Shown here piece after piece: positions 19,947 to 30,500 of a stretch of 64,000 bases of DNA. Origin of the DNA: Streptomyces sp. NBC_00654 (GTDB lineage: Bacteria; Actinomycetota; Actinomycetes; Streptomycetales; Streptomycetaceae); contig NZ_JAPEOB010000001.1 in NCBI RefSeq assembly GCF_026341775.1, positions 4,030,001-4,094,000 of the forward strand, in the 5' to 3' direction. The translations under genes were made by a program, and so were the position numbers. Each line of letters opens with the position of its first letter. Within the stretch, counting starts at the first letter, position 1. Under the pieces are notes generated by a model. That model saw nothing but the letters and a program-made list of their open reading frames with translations. It made no database searches and was not told the DNA's origin.

Positions 19947-20351
19947 TCAGGAACGCGGCTGACGGGCCTGCTCGGCCTGCTCCGCCTTCTTCTCCTTGAT
20001 GCGGACCGCTTCCTTCCGCACCTCGGCCTGCGTGGCGCGCTCCTTCACCAGCCACTCGGGAAGGTCCTTCTTCAGTGCCTCGATCTGCTCCGTGGTGAGC
20101 GCCTCGGTGACTCCGCCACGGGCCAGACCCGCGATGGAGACGCCCAGCTTCGCCGCGACGACGGGCCGGGGGTGCGGGCCGGTGCGACGCAGTTCCAGCA
20201 GCCACTCGGGCGGGTCGGTCTGCAGGGCGTTCAGCTCGGTGCGCGAGACGACACCCTCCTGGAACTCGGTGGGGGTGGCCTCGAGGTACACACCCAGTTT
20301 CTTCGCCGCGGTCGCGGGCTTCATCGTCTGGGTGCTCTGGTGCGACGTCAT
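19947..20351 (-). CDS. DUF5997 family protein
   Basis: 134-aa soluble protein of unknown function, recognised from memory as DUF5997. The sequence holds two similar segments (around TPTEFQEGVVSRTELNAL and EALTTEQIEALKKDLPEWL) and a highly charged Lys/Glu C-terminal helix. It is divergent from, and in many Streptomyces adjacent to, a LysR effector-domain protein, as here (58 bp apart). That conserved pairing suggests a joint regulatory role, but no activity is known to me. Confidence 0.8.
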   Translation of the reverse strand: MTSHQSTQTMKPATAAKKLGVYLEATPTEFQEGVVSRTELNALQTDPPEWLLELRRTGPHPRPVVAAKLGVSIAGLARGGVTEALTTEQIEALKKDLPEWLVKERATQAEVRKEAVRIKEKKAEQAEQARQPRS

Positions 20352-20409
20352 GGTGTCAAGAGTATCGAGCGTGTGAGCTACCGCCGACCACGACCGGTAA
20401 TCTGAGCGA

Positions 20410-21189
20410 GTGACTGTCTCGGAAGAACCCCCCGCGTTCCGGCTCGCCTATGTCCCGGGGGTGACGCCCACCAAGTGGGTGCGGATCTGGAACGAGCGGC
20501 TGCCCGGGGTCCCGCTGACGCTGGTCGCGGTGTCCGCCTCCGAGGCGCCCGACCTGCTGAGGGCGGGCGGAGCCGACGCCGGATTCGTACGGCTGCCCAT
20601 CGACCGTACGGACCTCAGCGCCATTCCGCTGTACACCGAGACGACCGTGGTCGTGATCCCGAAGGATCACCTCCTGGCGGCGGCCGACGAGGTGTCCGCG
20701 CAGGACCTGGCCGACGACATCGTGTTCCACCCTCTCGACGACACCCTCGGCCGGGAGCAGTTGCCGGGGCTGCCCGCGAACGAGCGCCCGGCCACCACCG
20801 CGGACGCGATCGAACTGGTGGCGGCCGGAGTGGGGCTGCTCCTCGTCCCGCAGTCGCTCGCCCGTCTGCACCACCGCAAGGACCTCACCTACCGGCCGGT
20901 TCCCGGTACGCCCGAGTCGCGCGTCGCGCTGTCGTGGCCGGAGGAGCGGACCACCGATCTGGTCGAGGAATTCATCGGGATCGTCCGCGGGCGGACCGTC
21001 AACAGCACACGGGGCCGTCCCCCGACCCCGGCGCAGCCGAAGGGCAAGCTCGCCGGGGCGCGGGGCGCCGGGCGGAAGCCCGCGGCCGGGAAGCCGGCTG
21101 CCGGGAGCCCGCAGCGCGGTTCGGGCGGTCCCAAGGGCGGCAAGCGCGGCAAGCCCGGTAAGCAGGGCAAGCCGCGCCGCCGTTCGTAG
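20410..21189 (+). CDS. LysR substrate-binding-domain protein lacking a DNA-binding domain
   Basis: 259 aa. Residues 1 to about 190 match the LysR effector-binding fold (start FRLAYVPGVTPTKW, later TAVG-like loop AAGVGLLLVPQSLARL). No helix-turn-helix precedes it, and the divergent gene lies 58 bp upstream, so it was not simply cut off by start choice. The last 60 residues are a Lys/Gly/Pro-rich basic tail that could bind nucleic acid. The start is GTG at 20410 with no clear ribosome site; the transcript may be leaderless. Confidence 0.8.
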   Translation: MTVSEEPPAFRLAYVPGVTPTKWVRIWNERLPGVPLTLVAVSASEAPDLLRAGGADAGFVRLPIDRTDLSAIPLYTETTVVVIPKDHLLAAADEVSAQDLADDIVFHPLDDTLGREQLPGLPANERPATTADAIELVAAGVGLLLVPQSLARLHHRKDLTYRPVPGTPESRVALSWPEERTTDLVEEFIGIVRGRTVNSTRGRPPTPAQPKGKLAGARGAGRKPAAGKPAAGSPQRGSGGPKGGKRGKPGKQGKPRRRS

Positions 21190-21294
21190 GGCCTCTCCGG
21201 CGGACAGCGCCGTCCGGTGGTGACCTCCGGCGGTGACCTCCTGGGGTGAGCTCCGGTCCGGGGCGTCGCCCCGTCGCGGCGGTCCGTCAGCCCG

Positions 21295-21513
21295 TCAGTC
21301 CCGGCCCGGTGCGATCACCCTGTTCCCCTCGTGGACCGTGATCGCCTGGGCCGGACAGATGTCGGCCGCGTCCAGGACGCGTTCGTCCGGCTCGATTCCG
21401 CCGGGGTCCGTCCGCGCGTGCTCCCCGTCCACCGTGAAGACCTCGGGGGCCACCCCGGCGCACATCCCCGACGCCAGACACAGCCGCGGATCCACTCGTA
21501 CATGCCATGTCAT
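21295..21513 (-). CDS. 3Fe-4S ferredoxin, P450 redox partner
   Basis: 72 aa. Three cysteines fit a 3Fe-4S cluster: C-x5-C in CLASGMC, and a later CP in DICPAQAI; the second cysteine position of a 4Fe-4S cluster is replaced (Ala). The ATG at 21513 lies just after the P450 stop with a GGTGGTGA-like site upstream; an in-frame GTG at 21525 would overlap the P450 end. It almost certainly passes electrons to the P450 encoded directly upstream. Confidence 0.9.
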   Translation of the reverse strand: MTWHVRVDPRLCLASGMCAGVAPEVFTVDGEHARTDPGGIEPDERVLDAADICPAQAITVHEGNRVIAPGRD

Positions 21514-21518
21514 GGCAG

Positions 21519-22706
21519 TCACCACCGGACCGGCATGACCCGGGGGCCACGCACCAGCAACTGGGTCTTCCAGGTCACGTCCCCGGCCGCCTCCAGCCCC
21601 GGGAAGCGGGTGAGGAGTGCGCTCAGCGCCTCCTGGAGTTCCAGCCGGGCCAGCGGGGCACCGAGGCAGTGGTGGACACCGTGGCCGAATCCCAGGTGCT
21701 GATTGCCCTCGCGGGAGACATCGAGGACACCGGGGGCGGTGAACCGCAGCGCGTCGCGGTTGGCGGCGCCGATGGCGACCAGTACCGGGGCGCCTGCCCG
21801 GACCAGGGTGCCGCCGACCTCGATGTCCTCGGTGGCGTAGCGCGCCTGGCCGGCGCCGCTGCCCAGGGGAACGAACCGCAGCAGCTCCTCCACGGCGCCC
21901 GGGATCAGCTCGGGGCGGGCCCTGAGCTGTTCCATCTGGCCGGGGTGGTCCAGCAGGGTGAGGACGAAATTGGGAATCTGCGAAGCGGTGGTCTCATGTC
22001 CGGCCACCAGGATGGCCACGCACAGATCGATCAGCTCGAGTTCGGTGAGCCGTTCGCCGTCGTCCCTGGCCTCGATGAGCGCGGTCATCAGATCGTCCTG
22101 CGGATCCTCGCGGTGCAGGCCGATCAGCTCGGCCATGTAGGAGCGCAGTTCCTCACGGCTGGCGTCGAACTCCGCGGCGGTCAGGGAACTGGTCGACAGC
22201 GCGTTGTCGCTCCATACCCGAAAGCGCGGACGATCGGCCTCCGGAACCCCGAGCATGCGGCAGATCACCCCGACCGGCAGCGGCAGCGCGAACCGGTCCA
22301 CCAGGTCGGCGGGCGGTCCGGCCGCCTCCATGCCGTCCAGGAGGCTCGCGGTCAGCTCCTTGACCTGGGGCCGTAACTTCTCGATCTGGCGGACCGTGAA
22401 CGCCCTCGCCACCAGGGAACGCAGCCGGGTGTGACCGGGCGGGTCCATGCTGAGGATCCCGCTGTCCCGGCTGCCCTCGGACTGCCGGGGCTCGTCGTGC
22501 TCGATGCCCGCGGCCCGGCTGAAGCGCTGGTCGCCCAGGACCAGCCGGGCATCGGCATAGCGGGTGACCAGCCAGGCGGGTTCGCCGAACGGCATCTGGA
22601 CCCGGAGCAGTCCGGGCCGCTCGCGGACCCGCTCGTACTCCTCGGCGAGCTGGAGTCCCTCGGGGGTGTTGAAGGGATAGGCGTGGGGCTCGACGTGCGT
22701 CGTCAT
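21519..22706 (-). CDS. Cytochrome P450 (actinobacterial CYP105-like class)
   Basis: 395-aa soluble monooxygenase. The I-helix oxygen-binding motif is AGHETT, the K-helix E-x-x-R is EELLR, and the heme loop is GFGHGVHHCLGAPLAR with the Cys ligand. The start is the ATG at 22706. A 24-bp palindrome lies 11 bp upstream over the likely promoter, and the divergent TetR gene is next to it, so expression is probably substrate-induced. The ferredoxin follows as a second gene. The substrate is unknown; it may be a xenobiotic or the product of a cluster elsewhere, since the PTM cluster has its own P450. Confidence 0.93.
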   Translation of the reverse strand: MTTHVEPHAYPFNTPEGLQLAEEYERVRERPGLLRVQMPFGEPAWLVTRYADARLVLGDQRFSRAAGIEHDEPRQSEGSRDSGILSMDPPGHTRLRSLVARAFTVRQIEKLRPQVKELTASLLDGMEAAGPPADLVDRFALPLPVGVICRMLGVPEADRPRFRVWSDNALSTSSLTAAEFDASREELRSYMAELIGLHREDPQDDLMTALIEARDDGERLTELELIDLCVAILVAGHETTASQIPNFVLTLLDHPGQMEQLRARPELIPGAVEELLRFVPLGSGAGQARYATEDIEVGGTLVRAGAPVLVAIGAANRDALRFTAPGVLDVSREGNQHLGFGHGVHHCLGAPLARLELQEALSALLTRFPGLEAAGDVTWKTQLLVRGPRVMPVRW

Positions 22707-22717
22707 GCGGCCTCCCA

Positions 22718-22741
22718 GTTTGTAAGCAGCTGCTTACAAAC
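22718..22741. promoter_or_regulatory. 24-bp perfect palindrome, TetR operator
   Basis: Half-site GTTTGTAAGCAG followed by its exact reverse complement, with no mismatch. It lies between the divergent P450 and TetR genes and overlaps the leftward -10 element, so a bound TetR dimer would block P450 transcription. Confidence 0.85.
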
Positions 22742-22768
22742 GTAGGACCCGATCTCGAAGGCGGTCAA
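22739..22768 (-). promoter_or_regulatory. Promoter of the P450-ferredoxin unit
   Basis: On the minus strand TTGACC (22768-22763) and TACGTT (22744-22739) are 18 bp apart, a good sigma70/HrdB match. The -10 box runs into the palindrome. Confidence 0.6.
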
Positions 22769-22816
22769 CACCGCTTTACAGCCGTTACTCTGACGGGCCA
22801 TTCGAAAGGACCAGCC

Positions 22817-23413
22817 ATGTCGCAAGCGCCCTCCCCGCCGGCCGGCCAGGGCCGCCGGGACGCCGCGGCCACCCGTGGGCGGCTGCTCGAAGCGGCCCGT
22901 GACCTGTTCGCCGAGCGGGGTTACGAGAGGGCGACGGTCCGCGCCATCGCCGACCGGGCCGGGGTCAACCAGGCGCTGCTCTTCCGGTACTTCGGATCGA
23001 AGCAGGGCCTGCTGACCGAGGTCGTCGCCGAGGGCGGGCTGGAGGAGCTTCGCGCGACCCCGCCCGAGGAACTGTTCGAGAAGGCACTGCGGTCCATGCT
23101 GACCCGGAGTGCCCCCGGCGCCGCCGACCGCACCCTGGAGGTCTATCTCCGGTCCATCGGGCGGGGTGACGAGGCGACCGGGGCGCTGCGCGAACTGGGG
23201 GAGGAGTACCAGAGCGTGCTGGCCTCGCTCTCCGGCACGGCGGACGGGGCGCTGCGCGCGGATCTGGCGATCGCCTGGCTTCTCGGCATCGGCCTGATGC
23301 GTACGGTCGCCGCGCGTGAACCGCTGGCCGGCGCGGACCCGGACGCGGTCTGTGAACTGGTGCTCGGCGCGTTCGCCCACCTCCGCGGGGTATCCGATCA
23401 GGCCGCGCACTGA
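22817..23413 (+). CDS. TetR-family repressor
   Basis: 198 aa. The N-terminal helix-turn-helix is clear: LLEAARDLFAERGYERATVRAIADRAGVNQALLFRYFGSKQGLL. The C-terminal ligand domain is unassigned and divergent, as usual. It is transcribed away from the P450 gene, with the 24-bp palindrome between them, so it very probably represses the P450-ferredoxin operon and possibly itself. Confidence 0.92.
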   Translation: MSQAPSPPAGQGRRDAAATRGRLLEAARDLFAERGYERATVRAIADRAGVNQALLFRYFGSKQGLLTEVVAEGGLEELRATPPEELFEKALRSMLTRSAPGAADRTLEVYLRSIGRGDEATGALRELGEEYQSVLASLSGTADGALRADLAIAWLLGIGLMRTVAAREPLAGADPDAVCELVLGAFAHLRGVSDQAAH

Positions 23414-23696
23414 CCATTTTTGCAGGGCGCTAATAATACTAAGTAACTCACATTAGTGACACCGGGCTGTTTTTATATTCCGCCCGGGTGGTGCGTCCGG
23501 TTCAATGGTCCACGGCTCATCGGTGACGCGCCCAGAATTATTGTCTCTTGGGGCGTGTGAGGATTGAAGCCGTCGAAAAGGGAAAAGAATGAATCAAGCT
23601 CACGGGGGGCGGCGTTCATGTGCCGCCAGGCGGGGTATTTGACCTGCACAGGCGCAGATGAATGTCCCGCCACCGCATCGCTCGGAGGTGCTGCGG
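23414..23696 (+). promoter_or_regulatory. AT-rich region upstream of the PTM cluster
   Basis: The 283 bp before ftdA are far AT-richer than the neighbours around 23414-23600 (for instance TAATAATACTAAG and TTTTTATATT). They most likely hold the cluster promoter and regulator sites. I could not fix a -35/-10 pair. A 17-codon reading frame (23589-23642) is described separately. Confidence 0.5.
23589..23642 (+). CDS. Possible 17-residue leader peptide upstream of ftdA
   Basis: ATG at 23589 after GGGAAAAGA, 17 codons, then TGA at 23640. The encoded peptide is rich in Arg, Gly and Ala (six of 17 residues are Arg or Cys). It lies 55 bp before ftdA, in the AT-rich leader. Translation is not proven; it could be chance. 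Confidence 0.25.
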   Translation: MNQAHGGRRSCAARRGI

Positions 23697-24467
23697 ATGG
23701 ATGAATATGAACAGCAGGCCGATGGTGCGGCACATCCCTCGGCAATTCCCGCGGTGCGGGGAATTCTCTCTGAATTCACGTGGAGTGCTGTCTTCCGTGT
23801 GGCTGCCCATCCGTTCCTTCTGGTGGTCACCGTTCTGGTGGGAGCGTCATCGCTGCTTCCGCACTGGGACCTCCCCGGGGTCAGCCCGCTGTTCCTGATG
23901 GGCACCCTCATCTGTCCGGCGGTCCTCGAGAAGCTGATTCCGTACCAACGCGACTGGCACCCCAGACGCGCCGAACGGCGCTGGTACGGCGTCTGCTTCC
24001 TCCTCACCATGGCCGGCAGCGCCCTGGCGCAGCTCCTGGTGACGACGGCGGTCGGCACGGTGGCGCCGATGCACCCGGCGCTCGACCTGTCGGCCGAGAT
24101 CCCCGTGGCGCTGCTGACCGGTTTGCTGGGCAGCTGCTTCGTGCACCGACTGGGGCACACCAGCCCCCTGTTGCGGCGGCTGCACGGAGCGCACCACGTA
24201 CCGCAGAAGGTCAGACTCAACCACATCCTTGCAAGCCCCGAGCAGCACCGTCCGCATCACAGCACCGATTTCGCCGAGGCCGGTCATTACGGCTCCGACC
24301 TGTCGTGCTGGGACCACCTGTTCGGGAGCTTCACCTGGCGGCCCGGCCGCGAACCGGCCGCCGTCGGGCTCGGCGATCCGACGTCGTTCCCCGGCACCGG
24401 CGAGATTCTCGCCAGTCTTCTCCACCCCTGGCGCTGTGCGAGAAAGCCCGGGAGCAGACCCGCCTGA
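23697..24467 (+). CDS. ftdA: PTM hydroxylase, sterol desaturase / fatty acid hydroxylase family
   Basis: 256-aa di-iron membrane enzyme. Three hydrophobic segments precede the His clusters HRLGH, HGAHH and HRPHHS; a last His lies in AGHYGSD. A strong GGAGG (23684-23688) eight bases upstream selects the ATG at 23697 over the in-frame ATG at 23658. In HSAF and frontalamide pathways the homologue hydroxylates the ornithine-derived part of the tetramate macrolactam (C-3 of the Orn unit). It is the first gene of the cluster and precedes the synthase by 74 bp. Gene symbol is by analogy with the frontalamide cluster. Confidence 0.88.
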   Translation: MDEYEQQADGAAHPSAIPAVRGILSEFTWSAVFRVAAHPFLLVVTVLVGASSLLPHWDLPGVSPLFLMGTLICPAVLEKLIPYQRDWHPRRAERRWYGVCFLLTMAGSALAQLLVTTAVGTVAPMHPALDLSAEIPVALLTGLLGSCFVHRLGHTSPLLRRLHGAHHVPQKVRLNHILASPEQHRPHHSTDFAEAGHYGSDLSCWDHLFGSFTWRPGREPAAVGLGDPTSFPGTGEILASLLHPWRCARKPGSRPA

Positions 24468-24541
24468 CCGGGTCCATCGGGTCCCACACCGTCAACTGCA
24501 CCACTGCCGACCGGCAGTCACGACCAGAGGAGCGTGCGATC

Positions 24542-27500
24542 TTGGCTGACGCGATCAACGACGCTTTACGGGGCAGAGTCGCGATCATCGGCATCGGCTG
24601 CCGCATGCCCGGCGGAGCGTCGGATCACCGCGCGTTCTGGCAGAACCTGGTGGAGGGCAAGGACTGCATCTCGCCCACACCGGCCGACCGGTACGACGTC
24701 GCCACACTCGCCAGCAGGCACAAGGACAAGCCCGGACGTCTGACAGGCGGCAGGGGCGGATACATCGACGGCTTCGACGAGTTCGATCCGGCCTTCTTCG
24801 GGATCAGCCCGCGCGAGGCCGACCACATGGACCCCCAGCAGCGCAAACTGCTGGAGGTGGCCTGGGAGGCACTGGAGGACGGCGGCCAGCGCCCCTCGGA
24901 GCTGGCCGGAAGCAACACGGCCGTCTTCGTCGGCGCGTTCACGCTGGACTACAAGATCCTTCAGTTCGCCGATCTGAGCTTCGAGACGCTGGCCTCGCAC
25001 ACCGCGACCGGCACCATGATGACGATGGTGTCGAACCGGATCTCGTACTGCTTCGACTTCCGGGGCCCCAGCCTCTCCATCGACACGGCGTGCAGCTCCT
25101 CCCTGGTGGCCGTGCACCTCGCGTGCCAGAGCCTGAACAAGGGCGAGACCGATCTGGCGCTCGCCGGCGGCGCGCTGCTGCACATGGCACCGCAGTACAC
25201 CATCGCGGAGACGAAGGGCGGCTTCCTCTCACCGGACGGCCGATCGCGTACGTTCGACGCCGCGGCCAACGGCTACGTACGGGCCGAAGGTGTCGGGCTG
25301 GTGGCGCTCAAGCGCCTGGAGGACGCGCTGGCCGACGGGGACCCGATCCATGCCGTCATCCTCGGCAGCGGGGTCAACCAGGACGGTCACACCAACGGCA
25401 TCACCGTGCCGAACGCGGAGTCCCAGGTCTCCCTCATCAGGCGCGTCTGCGCCGAGGCGGGCATCACCCCCGGCGGCCTGCAGTACATGGAGGCGCACGG
25501 CACCTCCACGCCCGTGGGCGACCCCATCGAGGCCAACGCCCTCGCCCGCGCCCTGTCCATCGGACGTGCGCCGGGCGCCGCGTGCTACGTCGGCTCGGTC
25601 AAGACCAACATCGGGCACACCGAGTCGGCCGCCGGGATCGCCGGGCTGATCAAGACCGCGCTGTCCCTCGAACACCGCGTCATCCCGCCGCACATCAACC
25701 TGGAGCACATCAACCCCGCCATCGACCTGGCGGCCGCGCCGTTCGACATCCCGACCCGCCTGACCGAGTGGCCCGAGCACGAGGGCCCCGCACGCGCCGG
25801 GGTGAATTCCTTCGGCTTCGGCGGCACCAACGCCCATGTCGTGCTGGAGGAGGCCCCCGCCCGGCCCACGCCGGCCGGACCGCCGGACCCGCCCGCGGAA
25901 CGGACCTGGAGCATCCTCCCGCTGACCGCACGTCACCCGGAGGCGCTGAAGGAGCTGGCGGCGGGCATCCGGCGCGAGATCGACGAGGCCGGTCCGGCCG
26001 TCGCGCTGGCCGACCTCGGCCACACGCTCGCCCACCGGCGCAGTCATCTCGACTCACGCCTGTCCCTCGTGTACTCCTCGCGCGCCTCCCTCGAAGAGGC
26101 ACTGGCCGCCTGCCTCCGTGACGAACCGCACCCCCGTGTGGTCCAGGGCCGCCGGCTGGACTCCTCGGAACGGCGCCTCGTCTGGGTCTTCACCGGCATG
26201 GGCCCGCAGTGGTGGGGGATGGGCCGCGAACTGTTCGCGAGCGAACCGGTGTTCCGGGACGCCGTCACCGCCTGCGACCGGGAGATCCGCAGGATCGCCG
26301 GCTGGTCGCTCGTCGAGGAGATGTCGGCCGACGAGGAACACTCGCGCATGGAGGAGACCTGGCTGGCGCAGCCCGCCAACTTCGCCGTACAGATCGGCCT
26401 GGCGGCGCTGTGGCGGGCCCATGGCGTCGTGCCCGACGCGGTGGTCGGGCACAGTACCGGCGAGATCGCCGCCTTCTACGAGGCGGGCGTCTACTCACTG
26501 GAGGACGCGGTCCGCGTCGCCGTGCACCGCAGCCGGCTCCAGCACACGCTCGACGGGACCGGCACGATGCTCGCCGTGAGCCTGCCCGAGGACGAGGCGG
26601 AGCGCCGGATCCTCCCCTACGGGGACCAGGTGTCCGTCGCCGCGGTCAACAGCCCCGGCGCGGTGACCCTGGCAGGCGACGAGCCTGCCCTGTCCCGGCT
26701 CGCGGACGAGCTGCGGGCCGAACAGGTCTTCACCAGGTTCCTGTCGGTGCGGGTCCCGTACCACAGCGCGGGCATGGACCTCATCAAGGACGAACTGCTG
26801 GCCTCGCTGGCGGACATCGCACCGCGCCCGGCTCAGGTGCCGGTGTATCTCACCGGCCGTGAAGGCACGGCCGAGGGCCGCGAGCTGGACGCGGAGTACT
26901 GGTGGCGGAACGTCCGCGACCGGGTCCGCTTCCGTGCGGCGGTCGACCGCATCGCCGACGACGGGAACAGCCTGTTCCTGGAGATCGGCCCCCACCCCGT
27001 GCTCGCCCACGCGATCCGTGAATGCCTGGACAGCACGGGCCGGTCCGGACAGGCGGTGCCCTCGCTGCGCCGCCGGGAGAACGAGACCGAGCGCTTCGCC
27101 GCCTCCCTGGCGACCCTGCACAACCTGGGCGTCCCCATCGCCTGGGACGTACTCCAGCCCTCGGGCACGCCGGTCGCACTGCCCCGCTACCCGTGGAAGC
27201 GCGACCGGCACTGGACGGAGCCCAGGCCGGTCGCCCAGGTCCGCCTCGGCGAGGTCGACCACCCGCTCCTGGGCCGCCGCACGGACCATGCCGAGCCCGC
27301 CTGGCAGGCGCGGCTGGGCACCGAGACGCTGCCCTATCTGGCCGACCACCGCATCCAGGACACCGTGGTGTTCCCGGCGGCGGGTTACGTGGAAATGGCG
27401 ACCCAGGCCGTACGGGCGCTCACCGGCGGCGCCGCTGCCGTACTGGCCGACATCGACCTCCGCAAGGCCCTCTTCCTGCCCGAGGGCGAGGACCGTACGG

Positions 27501-30500
27501 TGCATCTGTCCCTGTCCCTGGAGGACGCGGCGTTCACCATCGCCTCCCTGCCCGGCCCCGACACGGAACGCACCGTGCACGCGAGCGGCGTGGTCCGTGC
27601 CGGTCAGCGCCGCTCACCAGGACCGGCGCTGGACACCGACGCGGTCAGGGCCCGCAGCCGACGCCATCTCGACGGCCCGGAGTGCTACGCCGGGCTGGCC
27701 GCCCTCGGCTACCACTACGGCCCTGCCTTCCAGGCCATCGACGAGGTATGGGTGGGCACCGGCGAAGTCCTCGCCCGCATCCGCCCGCCGGAGGCGATCG
27801 GTGCGGACGCGGCCCGCCACCACATGCACCCCGTACTGCTCGACGCCTGCTTCCAGTCCCTGCTGACGCCGCAGATCCTGCACGGCGGGGGGCAGCGGCA
27901 GAGCCCCCGCATCCGGCTTCCGCTGTCCCTCGGCGAGATCAGCCTCGACACGGTGGGCGACCAGCCGCTGTGGGCACACGGCACCGTGACCCACGACGAC
28001 GGCGACGAACTGGTCGGCGACATCACGCTGTACACGCAGGACGGCACGGCGATCGGCCGCATCCGGGGTTTCCGGGCGGCCGATGTGGAGAAGGCGTCGA
28101 CGGCCGTCGCCCTGAGCACCATCGACTCCTGGCTGGCCGAGACGACCTGGCTCGACCGGCCGTGGGAGGCGACCGGCCCGCAGGACGGGGGAGAGGCACA
28201 GGCGGAAGTCACCGCCGGCGATGCCCAGGACTGGCTGGTCCTCGCCGACGGCACCGGCGTCGGCGACGCGTTCGCCGCCCTGCTCTCCGCACGCGGTGAA
28301 CGCTGCCGCGTCGTGCGCCCCGGAGCGGCCTACGAACGGGACCGGGAGGGCGCGGAGTTCACCGTCGACCCCGGATCCGCCGCACACCTGGAACAGCTCT
28401 TCACCGACCTCGACCAGGACGGCGAGGCCTTCCGCGGCACCGTCGTCCATCTGTGGAACCTCGGACTGCCGGGCATCGCGGAATGCGGACGCCAGGACCT
28501 GGCCCGCAACGGCGTCACCGGCGCCTACTCACTCATCGCCCTCGCCCGCACCCTCCACGCCCGGGGACACGGCGGTGGACTGCACATCGTCACCCGCGGC
28601 GCGCAGCCCGTCTCACCCGGCGAAAGCGTCGAGCCGCTGGGAGCACCCGCCTGGGGCATCGGACGTGTCCTCCGGCACCAGGAACTGACCTCCCACCGGG
28701 GCAAACTGATCGACCTCGACCCCGCCCGGCAGGCGGACGAGGAAGGGTGCCGGGCCGACGCCGCAGCCCTGCTGCGCGAAGTCCTGACCCCCGACGAGGA
28801 GGAGATCGCCCTGCGCGGCGAGCGCCGCGCCACCAGCCGCATCCTCCCCGCCGAGGGCCTGACCCGCCCGCTGCCGCTGCGGCTGCGCGCCGACGGAAGC
28901 TACCTGGTCACCGGAGCCTTCGGTGCCCTGGGCCGGCTGCTGTGCCGCACGCTCGTCAAGCGGGGCGCCCGCAGGCTCATCCTGATGGGCCGCACCCAGG
29001 TCCCGCCGCGCCAGGAGTGGCCGCACACCGACCCCACCACCGCGCAGGGCCGGGCGGTGGCCCTCCTCAGGGAACTGGAGGCGCTCGGTGCCCAGACGGT
29101 GCTGGCACCGGTCGACATCACCGACGAGGAGGCACTGACCGGCTGGCTCGACGCACACCGGCGCACCGACCCGCCGCCGGTCCGGGGCGTGTTCCATCTC
29201 GCCGGACAGGTCCGGGACACCCTGATCGCCGACATGGACCGGCCGACGTTCGACGCGGTCCACGACCCCAAGGTCATCGGCTCCTATCTGCTCCACCGTC
29301 ATCTGCGCGACGAACCCCTCGAACACTTCGTGCTGTTCGCCTCGATCGCCTCGCTGCTGACGACCGCGGGCCAGACCAACTACGCCGCGGGCAACGCCTT
29401 CCTGGACGCGCTCGCCCACCACCGCCGGGCTCAGGGCCTCCCCGCGCTGAGCCTGGACTGGGGACCGTGGGCCACCGGAATGATCGAGGAACTAGGCCTG
29501 GTCGACCACTACCTCAACAGCCGGGGCATGAGCTCGCTCGCACCGGACGTCGGCATGAGCGTCCTGGAACGCGTCATCGGCCAGGACCACGCCCAGCTGC
29601 TCGTCGCCACGGTCGTCGACTGGCCGACCTTCCTCTCCTGGTACGCCGCCCCGCCCCCGCTCGTCTCGGAACTGGCGGCCGCCGCGCGGGAGCCGGCCAC
29701 CGAAGGAGGTGACGGCTTCCTGGAGGCCTTCCGCGCCGCGGACGAGGCCGGACGCCGCTCACTGGTGACCGAACGGTTCACCGCGCTGACCGCCACCGTG
29801 CTGCGCACGGCACCGGAGGAGATCGACGAGGCGACCGGACTCGGCATGCTGGGGCTCGACTCCCTGCTGGCGATGGAGCTGCGGGCCAAGGTCCACACCG
29901 AGCTGGGCATCTCCCTGCCCGTGGTCGCCCTGCTCAGCGGCACCCCCGTCGGTGAACTGTCCGGGCAGCTCTACGAGGGTCTGGTCGAGCGCGTGGCCGA
30001 CGACACCGCCGTCACCGGAACGACAGCCGTCGAGGTGTTCTCCGACGAACGGCGCTATCCCCTCACCCAGAACCAGAAGGCACTCTGGTTCCTCAAGCAG
30101 CTCAACCCCGACGGATACGCCTACAACATCGGCGGCGCGGTCGAAGTCGCCGTCGAGCTCGACCCGGAGCTGATGTTCGAGGCCGTACGCAGACTGATCG
30201 CACGGCACCCCGCGCTGCGCACCAACTTCCTGCTGGAGGAGGGACGGCCCGTGCAGCGGGTGTCCACCGACACCGAGCCGGACCTCGCGCTGTTCGACGT
30301 CCAGGGCCAGGAATGGGAGACCATCCACCGGACCATCGTCGCCGAGTACCGCAAACCGTACGACCTCGAACGTGACCCGCTGGTCCGCTTCCGCCTCTTC
30401 AGGCGCGAAACGAACCGCTGGATCATCATGAAGGCCGTCCACCACATCGTCTCCGACGCCATCTCGACGTTCACGTTCATCGAGGAACTGTTCGCCGTGT

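Noticed and set aside
23780..24541. Upstream extension of the PKS-NRPS frame
   Set aside because: It is the out-of-frame shadow of the hydroxylase gene; the KS domain begins shortly after TTG 24542.
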